A DNA stretch of 15,596 nucleotides from Gemmatimonadota bacterium (GCA_026713285.1 JAPOOT010000102.1:1-15596), one strand, 5' to 3'. Positions 6,869 through 14,332 are shown, counted from the first letter of the stretch. The notes: generated by a model from the sequence alone, not told the origin. A program made the numbers and translations.

Positions 6869-6897
6869 TAATAAATCATAACCGCCTTAAATGTCAA
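6869..6897 (-). promoter_or_regulatory. Sigma-70 type promoter of the cold-shock gene
   Basis: On the minus strand TTGACA (6892-6897) and TTATTA (6869-6874) are separated by exactly 17 bases. A perfect -35, good -10 and ideal spacing make this one of the strongest promoters in the window. The predicted start near 6862 gives a leader of about 158 nt, very close to the 159-nt leader of Escherichia coli cspA. Confidence 0.75.
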
Positions 6898-6950
6898 CAC
6901 TTTTTTCTTTTTGCGGCGAAATCGCGGTCAATCCGGTCGCCTGCGACAGC

Positions 6951-8567
6951 CTATCTTTCCACACGCTCGACCCGGGTTTCCATCAGCAGCCAGGCATCGG
7001 GGTCGAGCAGGACCTCACCGGGTGCTTCGTCGAGGTCGAAGCGAAATACGTGGGACCGGTCGCGCAGCTCGACCCGCCGCCACTGTTCCCGGTCCCCGAC
7101 CGCGAAGGCCAGGGTGACGGGTAGCCGGAAAGGCTCCTGCCGCTGGGTCTGCCGTACCTGCACGGCGACTTCCCCGGTTCTCTCGTCCCAGGTCCAGGTA
7201 GCCTCGACCACGGGATGTCCCGTACGGAAGATCCACTGTTCGAAGAACCAATCAAGTGAATTCCCGTACCGGGTTTCCATGACGGCCTGGAAATCCCTGG
7301 TCAATACGGTCTGGTCGCGGAATTCGCGGTAGAAGCGCCGTATGCCGTCGAAGAAGGCTTCGTCGCCCATCAGGCCCCTCAGCATGTGGAGCACCAACCC
7401 GCCCTTGCTGTAATTGTACGCGTTCAACAGGTCGAACAGGTCCGTTATCGCGGGATTGAAAATGGGCGCGGGTGCGCGGCGGTTCGCTTCGATATACCGG
7501 GCCCTGCTCCGGGACAGCATCTGGTGAAATCGTTCGACGCCGTCGGCTTCTTCGAAAAACAGGGCGCCGAAGTAGGTTGCGAACCCTTCGCTGAGCCACA
7601 GGTGGTGCCAGTCGGACTCGGTCACCGAGTCGCCGAACCACTGGTGGGCGATTTCGTGGGCGACCACGGCCTCGTTCCGTTTCGTGCCCGTTATACCTTT
7701 CTCCGAAAAAAAGATGGCACTGGCGTTCTCCATGCCGCCGAACCGGGTGGAAGACTGTACCAGTGCGAGTTTCGCGTAGGGATAGGGCCCAATCAGGTCG
7801 GTGTAGAAGGCCAGCATGTCCGTGGAACGGGAAAAATCCGTTGTTCCCGCGTCCCGGTCGCCGGGAAAGAGGTAGTATGAAACGGGGATCCCCTGCCAGG
7901 ACCCCGGTCGGATAATGGAAAAGCGCGCCGCTCCTACGACCATGCAGTACGTGGGGATGGGCGCGTCGGTCTTCCAGTGCGTTCGTTTCATTTCCGGCGA
8001 GACGGCCGTCGTTTCCAACAGACGGCCATTGGCCACTACGTCGTAGGCCGCGGGCGCGGTGACGATGAACTCGGCCGTGGCCTTGTCATATGGGTGATCC
8101 ACCCCGGGGAACCAGTGCCGGGCCCGGTTCGGCCAGTTGTCCGCGAACACCGACCGGTCGCCGAACTTGTTCGCCTGGATGAACAGGCCGTCCACGGGCT
8201 CGCCGTGATAGACCACTGCGACCGCAACCGTGTCGCCCTCGGCATGGCCGTCCCCCAGTGTAACGCGCAACCGGCCGTCCCGGTGCTCAAAGGCCGCGAT
8301 TTCACCGTCGACCGTCACCCGATCCACGGTGAGCGAACCCAGGTCGAGGGGCAGGACTTCCCGTCCACCGGCCAGCATCGCCGCCAGGATCGTGGTTTCG
8401 CCCTGGATGGCCTTGCCTGTTCCGCCGATATCCAGACTGATCCGGTAATGGAGGATGTCCACGTCGTCCAGGCGGGCGTATCCGTCGCTGGCCTGGCCGG
8501 CAGCGGGCGTAAGGCCCGGGAGGAGCAGCACCGCCGTGATGATCCACTTAGTGATCCACTTCTTCAT
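6951..8567 (-). CDS. Exported M1-family zinc aminopeptidase
   Basis: This is a 538-residue gluzincin that removes N-terminal amino acids from peptides. The zinc site HEIAHQW gives H304, E305 and H308, with the third ligand E327 in the following LWLSEGFATYF block, the standard HExxH-x18-E of family M1. The substrate-binding motif GGMEN (277-281) stands in for GAMEN, and the transition-state Tyr is probably Y386 in NYSKGG. The N-terminus (MKKWITKW, then a hydrophobic stretch to about residue 19 and a likely AGQA cleavage site) is a signal peptide, so the enzyme acts in the periplasm or outside. The N-terminal beta domain and catalytic domain are present and a short beta domain ends the protein; the large helical C-terminal domain of PepN is missing, as in other short M1 enzymes. 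I chose ATG 8567, which follows AGGAGGAA; an upstream in-frame start lacks this and would bury the signal peptide. Confidence 0.95.
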   Translation of the reverse strand: MKKWITKWIITAVLLLPGLTPAAGQASDGYARLDDVDILHYRISLDIGGTGKAIQGETTILAAMLAGGREVLPLDLGSLTVDRVTVDGEIAAFEHRDGRLRVTLGDGHAEGDTVAVAVVYHGEPVDGLFIQANKFGDRSVFADNWPNRARHWFPGVDHPYDKATAEFIVTAPAAYDVVANGRLLETTAVSPEMKRTHWKTDAPIPTYCMVVGAARFSIIRPGSWQGIPVSYYLFPGDRDAGTTDFSRSTDMLAFYTDLIGPYPYAKLALVQSSTRFGGMENASAIFFSEKGITGTKRNEAVVAHEIAHQWFGDSVTESDWHHLWLSEGFATYFGALFFEEADGVERFHQMLSRSRARYIEANRRAPAPIFNPAITDLFDLLNAYNYSKGGLVLHMLRGLMGDEAFFDGIRRFYREFRDQTVLTRDFQAVMETRYGNSLDWFFEQWIFRTGHPVVEATWTWDERTGEVAVQVRQTQRQEPFRLPVTLAFAVGDREQWRRVELRDRSHVFRFDLDEAPGEVLLDPDAWLLMETRVERVER

Positions 8568-8580
8568 GTTGTGTTCCTCC

Positions 8581-8611
8581 TTGACACGTTTCGCGGTCTT
8601 TCTCATATATT
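8581..8611 (+). promoter_or_regulatory. Candidate promoter of the PhyH-family gene, overlapping the divergent gene's leader
   Basis: TTGACA (8581-8586) is followed by CATATA (8604-8609, 17-base spacer) or TATATT (8606-8611, 19-base spacer). It starts directly after the reverse-strand ribosome-binding site of the M1 peptidase (AGGAGG complement at 8575-8580). The 77-base divergent gap must therefore carry both promoters or share controlling sites. Confidence 0.55.
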
Positions 8612-8644
8612 CTCCGCACACTTCCATCCATAACGAAAGGGCCG

Positions 8645-9430
8645 ATGGGCATGGTCCGTCTTACAGACGAGGACATCCGATTCTTCGTCCGCGAAGGCTA
8701 CCTGATCAAGCGCGGCGTGCTGAACCCCGACCTGATGGCCCAGGGACGGGAACGCATGTGGCGGAATCTGCCGCCTCCCCTCGAACGCGGTAAACCGGCG
8801 ACCTGGATCGGACCCTTTGCCGAACCGGTCGACGACGGCGCGTCCCACAGGCACAGGTTCATGTGGAAGTACAGGGAACCCGGCGGAGAGGACTGGATGT
8901 TGCGACTCCTGGCCACCGATCCTTCCGTGATGGGCATGGCGGAACAGCTTCTGGGGGAAGGAACGCTGGTCGACCCCGATCGCATCCGCGGCATTTACTG
9001 CGTCCTGCCCGAGGGAGACGCGCCGCCCCGTCCCCTGGGTTGCCATGTGGACGCCCATCCCTTTCACCTCGGCGTCGTGGGATACATCGACGACGTGGGG
9101 CCAAAGGGCGGCGGATTCACTGTCTGGCCGGGCAGTCATCGGATATTCTATCCCGATTTCCCCACGCGGTACTGCTTCGAACGAACCCCCTCGTACCAGG
9201 CGCACCTGGAAGAGGTGAACCGGATGCCTTGCGCGGACTGTCACGGCAATGCCGGAGACATCGTCTTCTGGCACCACCGCATGGGTCATTCCGTCGGCCA
9301 CAACCGGTCCACCCGGATCCGCCAGGCGGTCCTCTACGACTACAAGCGGACGGACCTGGACGAGAACGCGCCTCCCGGCGACGACATGTGGGCAGACTGG
9401 CCCGGCGTCCGTGCCGTACTGATGTCTTGA
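8645..9430 (+). CDS. Phytanoyl-CoA dioxygenase (PhyH) family protein
   Basis: This 261-residue protein is a likely Fe(II)/2-oxoglutarate-dependent oxygenase. The iron-binding facial triad is visible as H134 and D136 (GCHVDAHPF) and the distal His H215 in the MGHSVGHNRS block, followed by R226, which probably binds 2-oxoglutarate. The WPGSH motif (161-165) and the GDIVFWHHRMGH strand (204-215) are typical of the family. Length fits a single double-stranded beta-helix domain, and no signal peptide is seen, so it is cytoplasmic. ATG 8645 or ATG 8651 (two codons later) could start it; GAAAGGG lies just upstream and suits the second slightly better. The family is large in some environmental bacteria and acts on many small molecules, so the substrate cannot be named. 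No biosynthetic partner is adjacent; neighbours are a peptidase and a purine salvage enzyme on the other strand. Confidence 0.9.
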   Translation: MGMVRLTDEDIRFFVREGYLIKRGVLNPDLMAQGRERMWRNLPPPLERGKPATWIGPFAEPVDDGASHRHRFMWKYREPGGEDWMLRLLATDPSVMGMAEQLLGEGTLVDPDRIRGIYCVLPEGDAPPRPLGCHVDAHPFHLGVVGYIDDVGPKGGGFTVWPGSHRIFYPDFPTRYCFERTPSYQAHLEEVNRMPCADCHGNAGDIVFWHHRMGHSVGHNRSTRIRQAVLYDYKRTDLDENAPPGDDMWADWPGVRAVLMS

Positions 9431-9434
9431 ATCC

Positions 9435-10298
9435 CTACTCGAAGTAGCGGCCCACGATCGGCTTCAGCTTCTCCAGCGTGCCGCCGGGTACCGAATCCCG
9501 GTCGGAAACGATGGCGTTGGCCAGCGCGTTGTGACAGCGGCACGTGCTTTCCAGCGGGATGGCCGGCACCACGTGGCGGACGACCTGCCGCGCCTGTTCC
9601 ACGTTGGCGTGCAGGTTCTCGATGATCATGTCGACGGTGACGGCGTCGTGATCTTCGTGCCAGCAGTCGTAGTCGGTGGAACACGCGATCGTGGCGTAGC
9701 AGATCTCGGCCTCCCGGGCCAGCTTGGCTTCCGGCGCGGCCGTCATGCCGATGACCGAGAACCCCCAGCCCCGGTAGACGTTCGATTCCGCCCTGGTCGA
9801 GAACTGGGGTCCCTCCATACATAGATAGGTACCGCCGTCATGTACCGTCAACCCCGTCGATTCAGCGCCGTCGACGAGCAGTTTGCGCAAGGGGCCGCAA
9901 AAGGGTTCGGCGAGGCCCACGTGCACGACGAGACCGTTGCCGAAGAAGCTGGTCGCGCGGTGCCGCGTATGGTCGTACAGCTGATCCGGAATGACGAAGT
10001 CCCGCGGGCGTATGTGCTCCTGGAGACTGCCCACGGCGCTGATCGACAGGATCCACTTCACGCCCAGCGTCTTCAGCGCGAAGATGTTCGCCCGCACGTT
10101 GATTTCGGACGGCCCGGTGCGGTGGCCGCGACCGTGACGGGCCAGGAAAGCCACGCGCCGGTCCTCGAGGGTACCGATCACGATTGCGTCGCTGGGATCG
10201 CCGAAGGGGGTGGCGGGCCGGACCTCCTCGAGATCCGTCAGGCCTTCCATACCGTAGAACCCCGTGCCGCCGATGACCGCGATCTGCGCGTTCGCCAT
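9435..10298 (-). CDS. mtnP: S-methyl-5'-thioadenosine phosphorylase
   Basis: This enzyme splits methylthioadenosine, the by-product of polyamine and homoserine lactone synthesis, with phosphate into adenine and 5-methylthioribose-1-phosphate, the first step of methionine salvage. The 287-residue protein begins with IAVIGGTGFYGMEGL (residues 6-20), and has the phosphate-site segment ARHGRGH (53-59), NVRANIFALKTLGV (67-80), SAVGSL (87-92), the substrate loop MEGPQFSTRAES (161-172) and the STDYDCW motif (207-213). The Asp pair D209/D211 in that motif marks adenine-type (MTAP) rather than guanine/hypoxanthine-type phosphorylases. ATG 10298 is chosen since AGGGGAG precedes it by 6 bases; a TTG two codons earlier lies too close to the ribosome site. 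It is a single gene with its own promoter, divergent from the nuo operon. Methylthioinosine or purine nucleoside phosphorylase activity is the less likely alternative. Confidence 0.94.
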   Translation of the reverse strand: MANAQIAVIGGTGFYGMEGLTDLEEVRPATPFGDPSDAIVIGTLEDRRVAFLARHGRGHRTGPSEINVRANIFALKTLGVKWILSISAVGSLQEHIRPRDFVIPDQLYDHTRHRATSFFGNGLVVHVGLAEPFCGPLRKLLVDGAESTGLTVHDGGTYLCMEGPQFSTRAESNVYRGWGFSVIGMTAAPEAKLAREAEICYATIACSTDYDCWHEDHDAVTVDMIIENLHANVEQARQVVRHVVPAIPLESTCRCHNALANAIVSDRDSVPGGTLEKLKPIVGRYFE

Positions 10299-10370
10299 TC
10301 GCAACTCCCCTGGTTGATTCGAACGGTTCGTTTACGCCGATGAAACCGGATGAAATGGTGCTGGAGTAGA

Positions 10371-10399
10371 CATATAACCCGCCCCTCTTTTTATATCAA
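10371..10399 (-). promoter_or_regulatory. Sigma-70 type promoter of mtnP
   Basis: On the minus strand TTGATA (10394-10399) and TATATG (10371-10376) are spaced by exactly 17 bases. The predicted leader is about 65 nt. It is back to back with the nuo promoter, whose -35 begins 20 bases away. Confidence 0.65.
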
Positions 10400-10419
10400 T
10401 AAATAAAATCGATTAGTTC

Positions 10420-10447
10420 TTGACAACGCCCCCCGGCGGTTTATCTT
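10420..10447 (+). promoter_or_regulatory. Sigma-70 type promoter of the nuo operon
   Basis: TTGACA (10420-10425) and TATCTT (10442-10447) are separated by 16 bases. The predicted start near 10454 lies only about 15 bases before the first nuoA ATG (10469) or about 72 bases before the second (10526). It is the only good promoter ahead of the seven-gene unit. Confidence 0.7.
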
Positions 10448-10468
10448 GATCGGCGAGTTCAGGGATAG

Positions 10469-10876
10469 ATGTACCTGGAAGCAGCCTCTGTCGACCGATC
10501 TATCTGGTTATCCCGAATCGACTACATGTCATACCTTCCCCTTATCCTGCTCGTCCTGCTTGTCCTGCTCGTCGCGGCCGCAATCATCACCCTTTCTACT
10601 TTCATAGGCAGAAAAAAAACGAGCGCCTCCAAGCTTGCGTCCTACGAATGCGGCGTTCCACTGCAGGACACCGCCCGGAAGAGCTTCTCCGTCAAGTTCT
10701 ACCTGATCGCAATCCTTTTCATTCTTTTTGACGTGGAGATCATTTACCTCTACCCATGGGCCGTCGTTTATGGCGATCTTCAGGTATTCGGCGCTTTGGC
10801 CATGGGGGTGTTCTTTCTGATGCTTGTCATCGGATTCCTGTACGAATGGAAACGGGGAGCCCTGGAATGGGATTAG
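10469..10876 (+). CDS. nuoA: NADH-quinone oxidoreductase subunit A
   Basis: This is a small membrane subunit of respiratory complex I, lying where the hydrophilic and membrane arms meet. Three membrane segments are visible, near residues 24-46 (YLPLILLVLLVLLVAAAI...), 76-98 (FYLIAILFILFDVEIIYLYPW) and 104-124. The family signature SYECGV near residue 58 and the FDVEIIYLYPWA block in the second helix are diagnostic; the acidic residues in that helix belong to the proton-pathway region near the quinone site. Two starts are possible. ATG 10469 has AGGGA in front and gives 135 residues. ATG 10526 gives 116 residues, nearer the usual family length and start (MSYLPL), but has no ribosome-binding site. 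First gene of the operon; its stop overlaps the nuoB start by 10 bases, suggesting translational coupling. Confidence 0.95.
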   Translation: MYLEAASVDRSIWLSRIDYMSYLPLILLVLLVLLVAAAIITLSTFIGRKKTSASKLASYECGVPLQDTARKSFSVKFYLIAILFILFDVEIIYLYPWAVVYGDLQVFGALAMGVFFLMLVIGFLYEWKRGALEWD

Positions 10877-11337
10877 AAGACCAGCTTCAGGAAAACGTCA
10901 TGACCACCAAGGTCGACGCGATGGTCGGCTGGGCCCGGAAGAATTCGCTCTGGCCGATGCCCTTCGGCACCGCCTGTTGCGCCATCGAACTCATGGCGAC
11001 GCTGGCCTCCCGGTTCGACCTGGCCCGTTTCGGGGCCGAAGCCATACGGTTTTCCCCCCGGCAGTCCGATCTGCTGATCGTCTCCGGGAGGGTTTCCATC
11101 AAGATGATGCCCGTGCTGAAGAAGATCTACGACCAGATGCCGGAACCCAAGTGGGTCGTATCCATGGGGGCCTGCGCGTCCTCCGGCGGCGTATTCAATA
11201 CCTACACGCTGGTGCAGGGCGTCGACCAGTATATCCCGGTGGATGTGTATATCCCGGGTTGTCCCCCCAGGCCCGAAAACGTGATCCAGGCGTTGATGAA
11301 GATCCAGGAGAAAGTGGCCCAGGCCAAAGCGAACTGA
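10867..11337 (+). CDS. nuoB: NADH-quinone oxidoreductase subunit B
   Basis: This is the subunit that carries cluster N2, the last iron-sulfur cluster of complex I, which passes electrons to quinone. The 156-residue protein has the four cluster ligands C37 and C38 (adjacent, in GTACCAIE), C103 (GACASSGG) and C132 (PGCPPRPE). The start MGLEDQLQENVMTTKVD closely follows the family's usual N-terminus, so ATG 10867 is preferred; GGGGAG lies 7 bases upstream. ATG 10900 also has a ribosome-binding site (AGGA) and could be an internal start. The gene overlaps nuoA by 10 bases. Its stop overlaps the next gene's start (TGATG), and that next gene is pyrE rather than nuoC, which breaks the usual A-B-C-D order. 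Confidence 0.97.
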   Translation: MGLEDQLQENVMTTKVDAMVGWARKNSLWPMPFGTACCAIELMATLASRFDLARFGAEAIRFSPRQSDLLIVSGRVSIKMMPVLKKIYDQMPEPKWVVSMGACASSGGVFNTYTLVQGVDQYIPVDVYIPGCPPRPENVIQALMKIQEKVAQAKAN

Positions 11338-11978
11338 TGAACAGAAAATCCATCGCAGAGCTTCTGCTCGACATCAAAGCAGTCACCATCAACGTCGAAG
11401 CCCCCTACCATTACAGTTCCGGTATAATATCTCCTATATATTGCGATAACCGGCTGATCATATCCTGCCTGGAAGAGCGCAAGGCGATCGTCGACGCATT
11501 TATCGAGATCATCGACGCCCTCGATGTTTCGCCGGATGTCATCGCGGGAACGGCGACCGCCGCCATCCCATTCGCTGCGTGGGTATCGAACCGCCTGGAC
11601 CTGCCCATGGTCTATGCGCGTTCGGGCCAGAAAGGCTACGGCAAGGAACACCGGGTCGAGGGCACCCTGGTCCCCGGTCAGAAGGTGCTTTTCACCGAAG
11701 ACCTGGTCACCACGGGTGGGGGCGTGCTGAAAGCGGTCGAAGACGTGGTCAGGTTCGACGTGGAGGTGATCGGCGTGGCCACCATTTTCGAGTACGGCCT
11801 GCCCGCCGCCACGGAGGGATTCCAGAAGGCCGGTCTGCCGAAATGGAGCATGGCGGACTTCGTGGCCATCCTGGACGTAATGAGTGAGCGGGGCGAGCTT
11901 TCGGACGACAGTAGAGACATCGCCATGGACTGGCAATCGGATCCCAGGGGTTGGGGCAGCAAGATGGGTTTCGAATAA
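11337..11978 (+). CDS. pyrE: Orotate phosphoribosyltransferase
   Basis: This enzyme joins orotate and PRPP to form orotidine 5'-monophosphate in pyrimidine synthesis, in the cytoplasm. The 213-residue length is normal for the bacterial enzyme. The PRPP-binding motif VLFTEDLVTTGGGV lies at residues 117-130 with the acidic pair E121/D122. The flexible catalytic loop is KGYGKEHRVEG (99-109), with K99, K103 and H105. The N-terminal SSGIISPIYCDNR (27-39) is the orotate-side strand seen in this family. Its ATG overlaps the nuoB stop by one base and nuoC follows 5 bases after its own stop, so it is embedded and probably translationally coupled within the complex I operon. Codon use looks like that of its neighbours, giving no sign of a recent insertion. 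Other phosphoribosyltransferases are less likely because of the loop and N-terminal motif. Confidence 0.93.
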   Translation: MNRKSIAELLLDIKAVTINVEAPYHYSSGIISPIYCDNRLIISCLEERKAIVDAFIEIIDALDVSPDVIAGTATAAIPFAAWVSNRLDLPMVYARSGQKGYGKEHRVEGTLVPGQKVLFTEDLVTTGGGVLKAVEDVVRFDVEVIGVATIFEYGLPAATEGFQKAGLPKWSMADFVAILDVMSERGELSDDSRDIAMDWQSDPRGWGSKMGFE

Positions 11979-11983
11979 AGGGG

Positions 11984-12526
11984 ATGGAAGTGGAGAACCT
12001 GGAGGAACGCCAGGCCGAGGGCGTTGATCCGCAGGAGCCGGACCAGGGCGAGGTAACGGCGCGAATCCGGGCCCGGTTCGGCGACGCGTCGGTCCGGCGC
12101 GGCAACGCGGTGGGGTGCGAGAGCGTCATCGCCGAGCTGGATTCGCTTCATCCGTTCATGACCTTTCTGAAAGACGATCCGGAATTGGCTTTCGATTATC
12201 TCGTCGACGTGACCGCCGTGGACCGGTTGAGACTCGACGAGGCTATCCGTTTCGCCGTAGTCTACCAGCTGTATTCCTACAAACACAACCGCCGTTTCAG
12301 CGTAAGCGTTCCCGTTCCGGAAGCGGACCCCCGGATCGAGTCGGTGGTGTCTGTCTGGCCGGGCGCCAACTGGCTGGAGCGGGAAGTGTACGACATGTAC
12401 GGGATCGTCTTCGACGGCCATCCCGACCTGCGCCGCATCCTGATGCCGGACGACTTCGGCTCGCACCCCCTGAGGAAGGACTATCCCCTACACGGCAAAG
12501 GGGAAAGGGACAACTTCGTTTTCTAG
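11984..12526 (+). CDS. nuoC: NADH-quinone oxidoreductase subunit C
   Basis: This is a hydrophilic-arm structural subunit of complex I that packs against NuoD. The 180-residue protein shows the family signature WLEREVYDMYGIVFDGHPDL near residues 129-148, followed by RRILMPDDF and HPLRKDYPL, and an earlier LVDVTAVD strand near 69-76. It is a separate gene and not the nuoCD fusion of enterobacteria. The first 30 or so residues are acidic and poorly conserved. Start choice is uncertain: ATG 11984 directly abuts AAAGGGG, whereas GTG 11990 has it at a better distance, and a TTG at 11951 would overlap pyrE. The gene follows pyrE by 5 bases and precedes nuoD by 32. Confidence 0.94.
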   Translation: MEVENLEERQAEGVDPQEPDQGEVTARIRARFGDASVRRGNAVGCESVIAELDSLHPFMTFLKDDPELAFDYLVDVTAVDRLRLDEAIRFAVVYQLYSYKHNRRFSVSVPVPEADPRIESVVSVWPGANWLEREVYDMYGIVFDGHPDLRRILMPDDFGSHPLRKDYPLHGKGERDNFVF

Positions 12527-12558
12527 CCGGCCGTTCGCGACGGATACAGCCAGGCCCG

Positions 12559-13836
12559 ATGAAAGCACGCACCGTGAATACCACGCAAATCGATAAGCTC
12601 GGCGAGGCGGACCTCGAGGAAATCCGGAACGAACGGGTGACTTTCGAGCGCGCGCCCGACATGCCCAGCGAGCACATGATCCTCAATTTCGGTCCCCAGC
12701 ATCCGGCGACCCACGGGACGCTGCACATGGTGCTGGAACTGGACGGGGAAAAGGTCGCGGGCGCCACGCCGCACCTCGGCTACCTGCACACCGGTTTCGA
12801 GAAACTGGGAGAGTACCGGAGTTACAACCAGTTCGTCACGCTGACCGACCGGATGAACTACCTGTCCCCCTTAAGCAACAACATCGGCTATTCCCACGCG
12901 GTCGAGAAACTGATGGATATCGAAATCACGCCGCGCTGCCGGAATATACGGGTCGCCCTGGCCGAACTTTCCCGCCTCGCCGACCACCTGTTGTGCGTCG
13001 GCACGGCCGCCCTCGATATCGGTGCGTTCACCGCCTTTCTGTACGGGTTCAGGGCCCGGGAAGTGCTGTACGACCTGTTCGAAGCGGTATGCGGCACGCG
13101 GCTGACCACGAGTTATACGCGCGTGGGCGGTCTCCTGCGCGACGTGCCGGACAATTTCGCGGAGATGGCCCGTGAATCGGTGGAGGAGACACTGACGGCC
13201 GCGTCGGAAATCGACCGGCTCCTGACGCATAACCGCATCTGGCGCGACCGGACCGAGGGCGTGGGCATACTCTCCGCGGAAGACGCCGTGGCCTGGGGCG
13301 CCACGGGACCGGTGCTCAGGGCGTCGGGTGTCGATTGGGACATCCGCAAGAACGAGCCTTACCTCGGGTACGAGGGCTACGATTTCGATATCCCCATCGG
13401 CCGGAACGGGGACGCGTACGACCGCTATCTCGTGCGGATGGAAGAGATCAGGCAGAGCGCGGAGATTGTTCGGCAGGCCGTGGATAACCTGCCGTCGGGG
13501 CCCGTGAACGCCGAGGAAGAACACGCCGTACTGCCCGAGAAATCGGAAGTTTACGAGTCCATGGAATCGTTGATCTACCATTTCAAGATGACCATGGAGG
13601 GGCATGGGCCGACACCGCCTGTGGGCGAGGTGTATGCCGCGACGGAAGCGCCGAACGGAGAACTGGGTTTTTTCATCGTCAGCGACGGCAGCCGGGAACC
13701 TTACCGTATACGGGTGCGTCCCCCGTCTTTCATCAACTTCTCGTTGTTCCCCATGCTGATAAAGGGGCATATGCTTTCCGATGTCGTTGCGATACTAGGC
13801 AGCCTGAACGTCATCGCCGGAGAACTGGACCGATAG
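12559..13836 (+). CDS. nuoD: NADH-quinone oxidoreductase subunit D
   Basis: This 49-kDa-type subunit forms much of the quinone-binding pocket of complex I together with NuoB and is related to the large subunit of NiFe hydrogenases. The signature FGPQHPATHG (residues 44-53) contains H52, matching the quinone-site His of Thermus, and Y101 in DRMNYLSPLSNN matches its quinone-site Tyr. Other blocks include GYLHTGFEKL (74-83), ELSRLADHLL, GATGPVLRASGVDWDIRKNEPY and the ending VVAILGSLNVIAGELDR. Length is 425 residues, slightly above the usual because of an N-terminal extension of about 25 residues. The frame is open for a long way upstream across nuoC, but ATG 12559 is the only start that keeps nuoC intact and fits the family. 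Only one base separates its stop from nuoE. Confidence 0.97.
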   Translation: MKARTVNTTQIDKLGEADLEEIRNERVTFERAPDMPSEHMILNFGPQHPATHGTLHMVLELDGEKVAGATPHLGYLHTGFEKLGEYRSYNQFVTLTDRMNYLSPLSNNIGYSHAVEKLMDIEITPRCRNIRVALAELSRLADHLLCVGTAALDIGAFTAFLYGFRAREVLYDLFEAVCGTRLTTSYTRVGGLLRDVPDNFAEMARESVEETLTAASEIDRLLTHNRIWRDRTEGVGILSAEDAVAWGATGPVLRASGVDWDIRKNEPYLGYEGYDFDIPIGRNGDAYDRYLVRMEEIRQSAEIVRQAVDNLPSGPVNAEEEHAVLPEKSEVYESMESLIYHFKMTMEGHGPTPPVGEVYAATEAPNGELGFFIVSDGSREPYRIRVRPPSFINFSLFPMLIKGHMLSDVVAILGSLNVIAGELDR

Positions 13837-13837
13837 C

Positions 13838-14329
13838 TTGGCCACCCCGTTGGAATTCACAGAAGAGGCGCGGAAGCGCGCGGCGGAGATCCTGAGCCGG
13901 TATCCTGATGAATACAGGAAGTCGGCCGTGGTGCCGCTCCTGCATCTCGCCCAGGAAGAGTGGGGTTACGTCTCGCCGGAAGCCATGGCCTGCGTGGCCG
14001 GGCTGATCGGCTGTTCGCCGGTCAAGGTCGCCGAAATCGCGACGTTCTATCCCATGTTCAACAAGGAGCCCGTGGGCGATCATGTACTGGCGGTATGCCA
14101 TACGCTGCCCTGCGCGCTGACCGGATGCGGGGGCATTTTCGATCACCTGTCGGATAGACTCGGCATCGGACTCGGCGAGACCACGGAAGACGGCCGTTTC
14201 ACGCTGCGCAAGTCGGAATGCCTTGCTGCCTGCGACCGCGGCCCCGTGCTCCTGGTAAACCGGAAACTGCACACCCATCTCACCACGGCCAGGGTCGACG
14301 AAATTCTCGATGGCCTGGAAGAAGGATAG
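13838..14329 (+). CDS. nuoE: NADH-quinone oxidoreductase subunit E
   Basis: This thioredoxin-fold subunit carries the 2Fe-2S cluster N1a next to NuoF in the NADH-oxidising module. Four ligands are visible in 163 residues: C87 and C92 (CHTLPC) and C128 and C132 (CLAAC). The N-terminal helical region (RYPDEYRKSAVVPLLHLAQEEWG) and IATFYPMF block are typical. The start appears to be TTG at 13838, giving the natural MATPLEF; no ATG or GTG is close and a second TTG lies four codons on. The only GGAG upstream is about 15 bases away, inside nuoD, so translation probably depends on ribosomes finishing nuoD, whose stop is one base before. An additional Cys (C97) just after the second ligand is not a usual ligand. 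Confidence 0.95.
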   Translation: MATPLEFTEEARKRAAEILSRYPDEYRKSAVVPLLHLAQEEWGYVSPEAMACVAGLIGCSPVKVAEIATFYPMFNKEPVGDHVLAVCHTLPCALTGCGGIFDHLSDRLGIGLGETTEDGRFTLRKSECLAACDRGPVLLVNRKLHTHLTTARVDEILDGLEEG

Positions 14330-14332
14330 CGC

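Noticed and set aside
10824..11336. Upstream extension of the pyrE frame across nuoB
   Set aside because: The extension is off-frame nuoB; pyrE homology begins at the ATG at 11337.
12115..12558. Long upstream extension of the nuoD frame
   Set aside because: It overlaps nuoC in another frame, is rich in Arg/Pro typical of off-frame GC-rich DNA and has no family similarity; nuoD starts at 12559.
12871..13770. 299-codon open frame antisense to nuoD
   Set aside because: Same GC-driven mirror effect; the nuoD frame carries all conserved residues.
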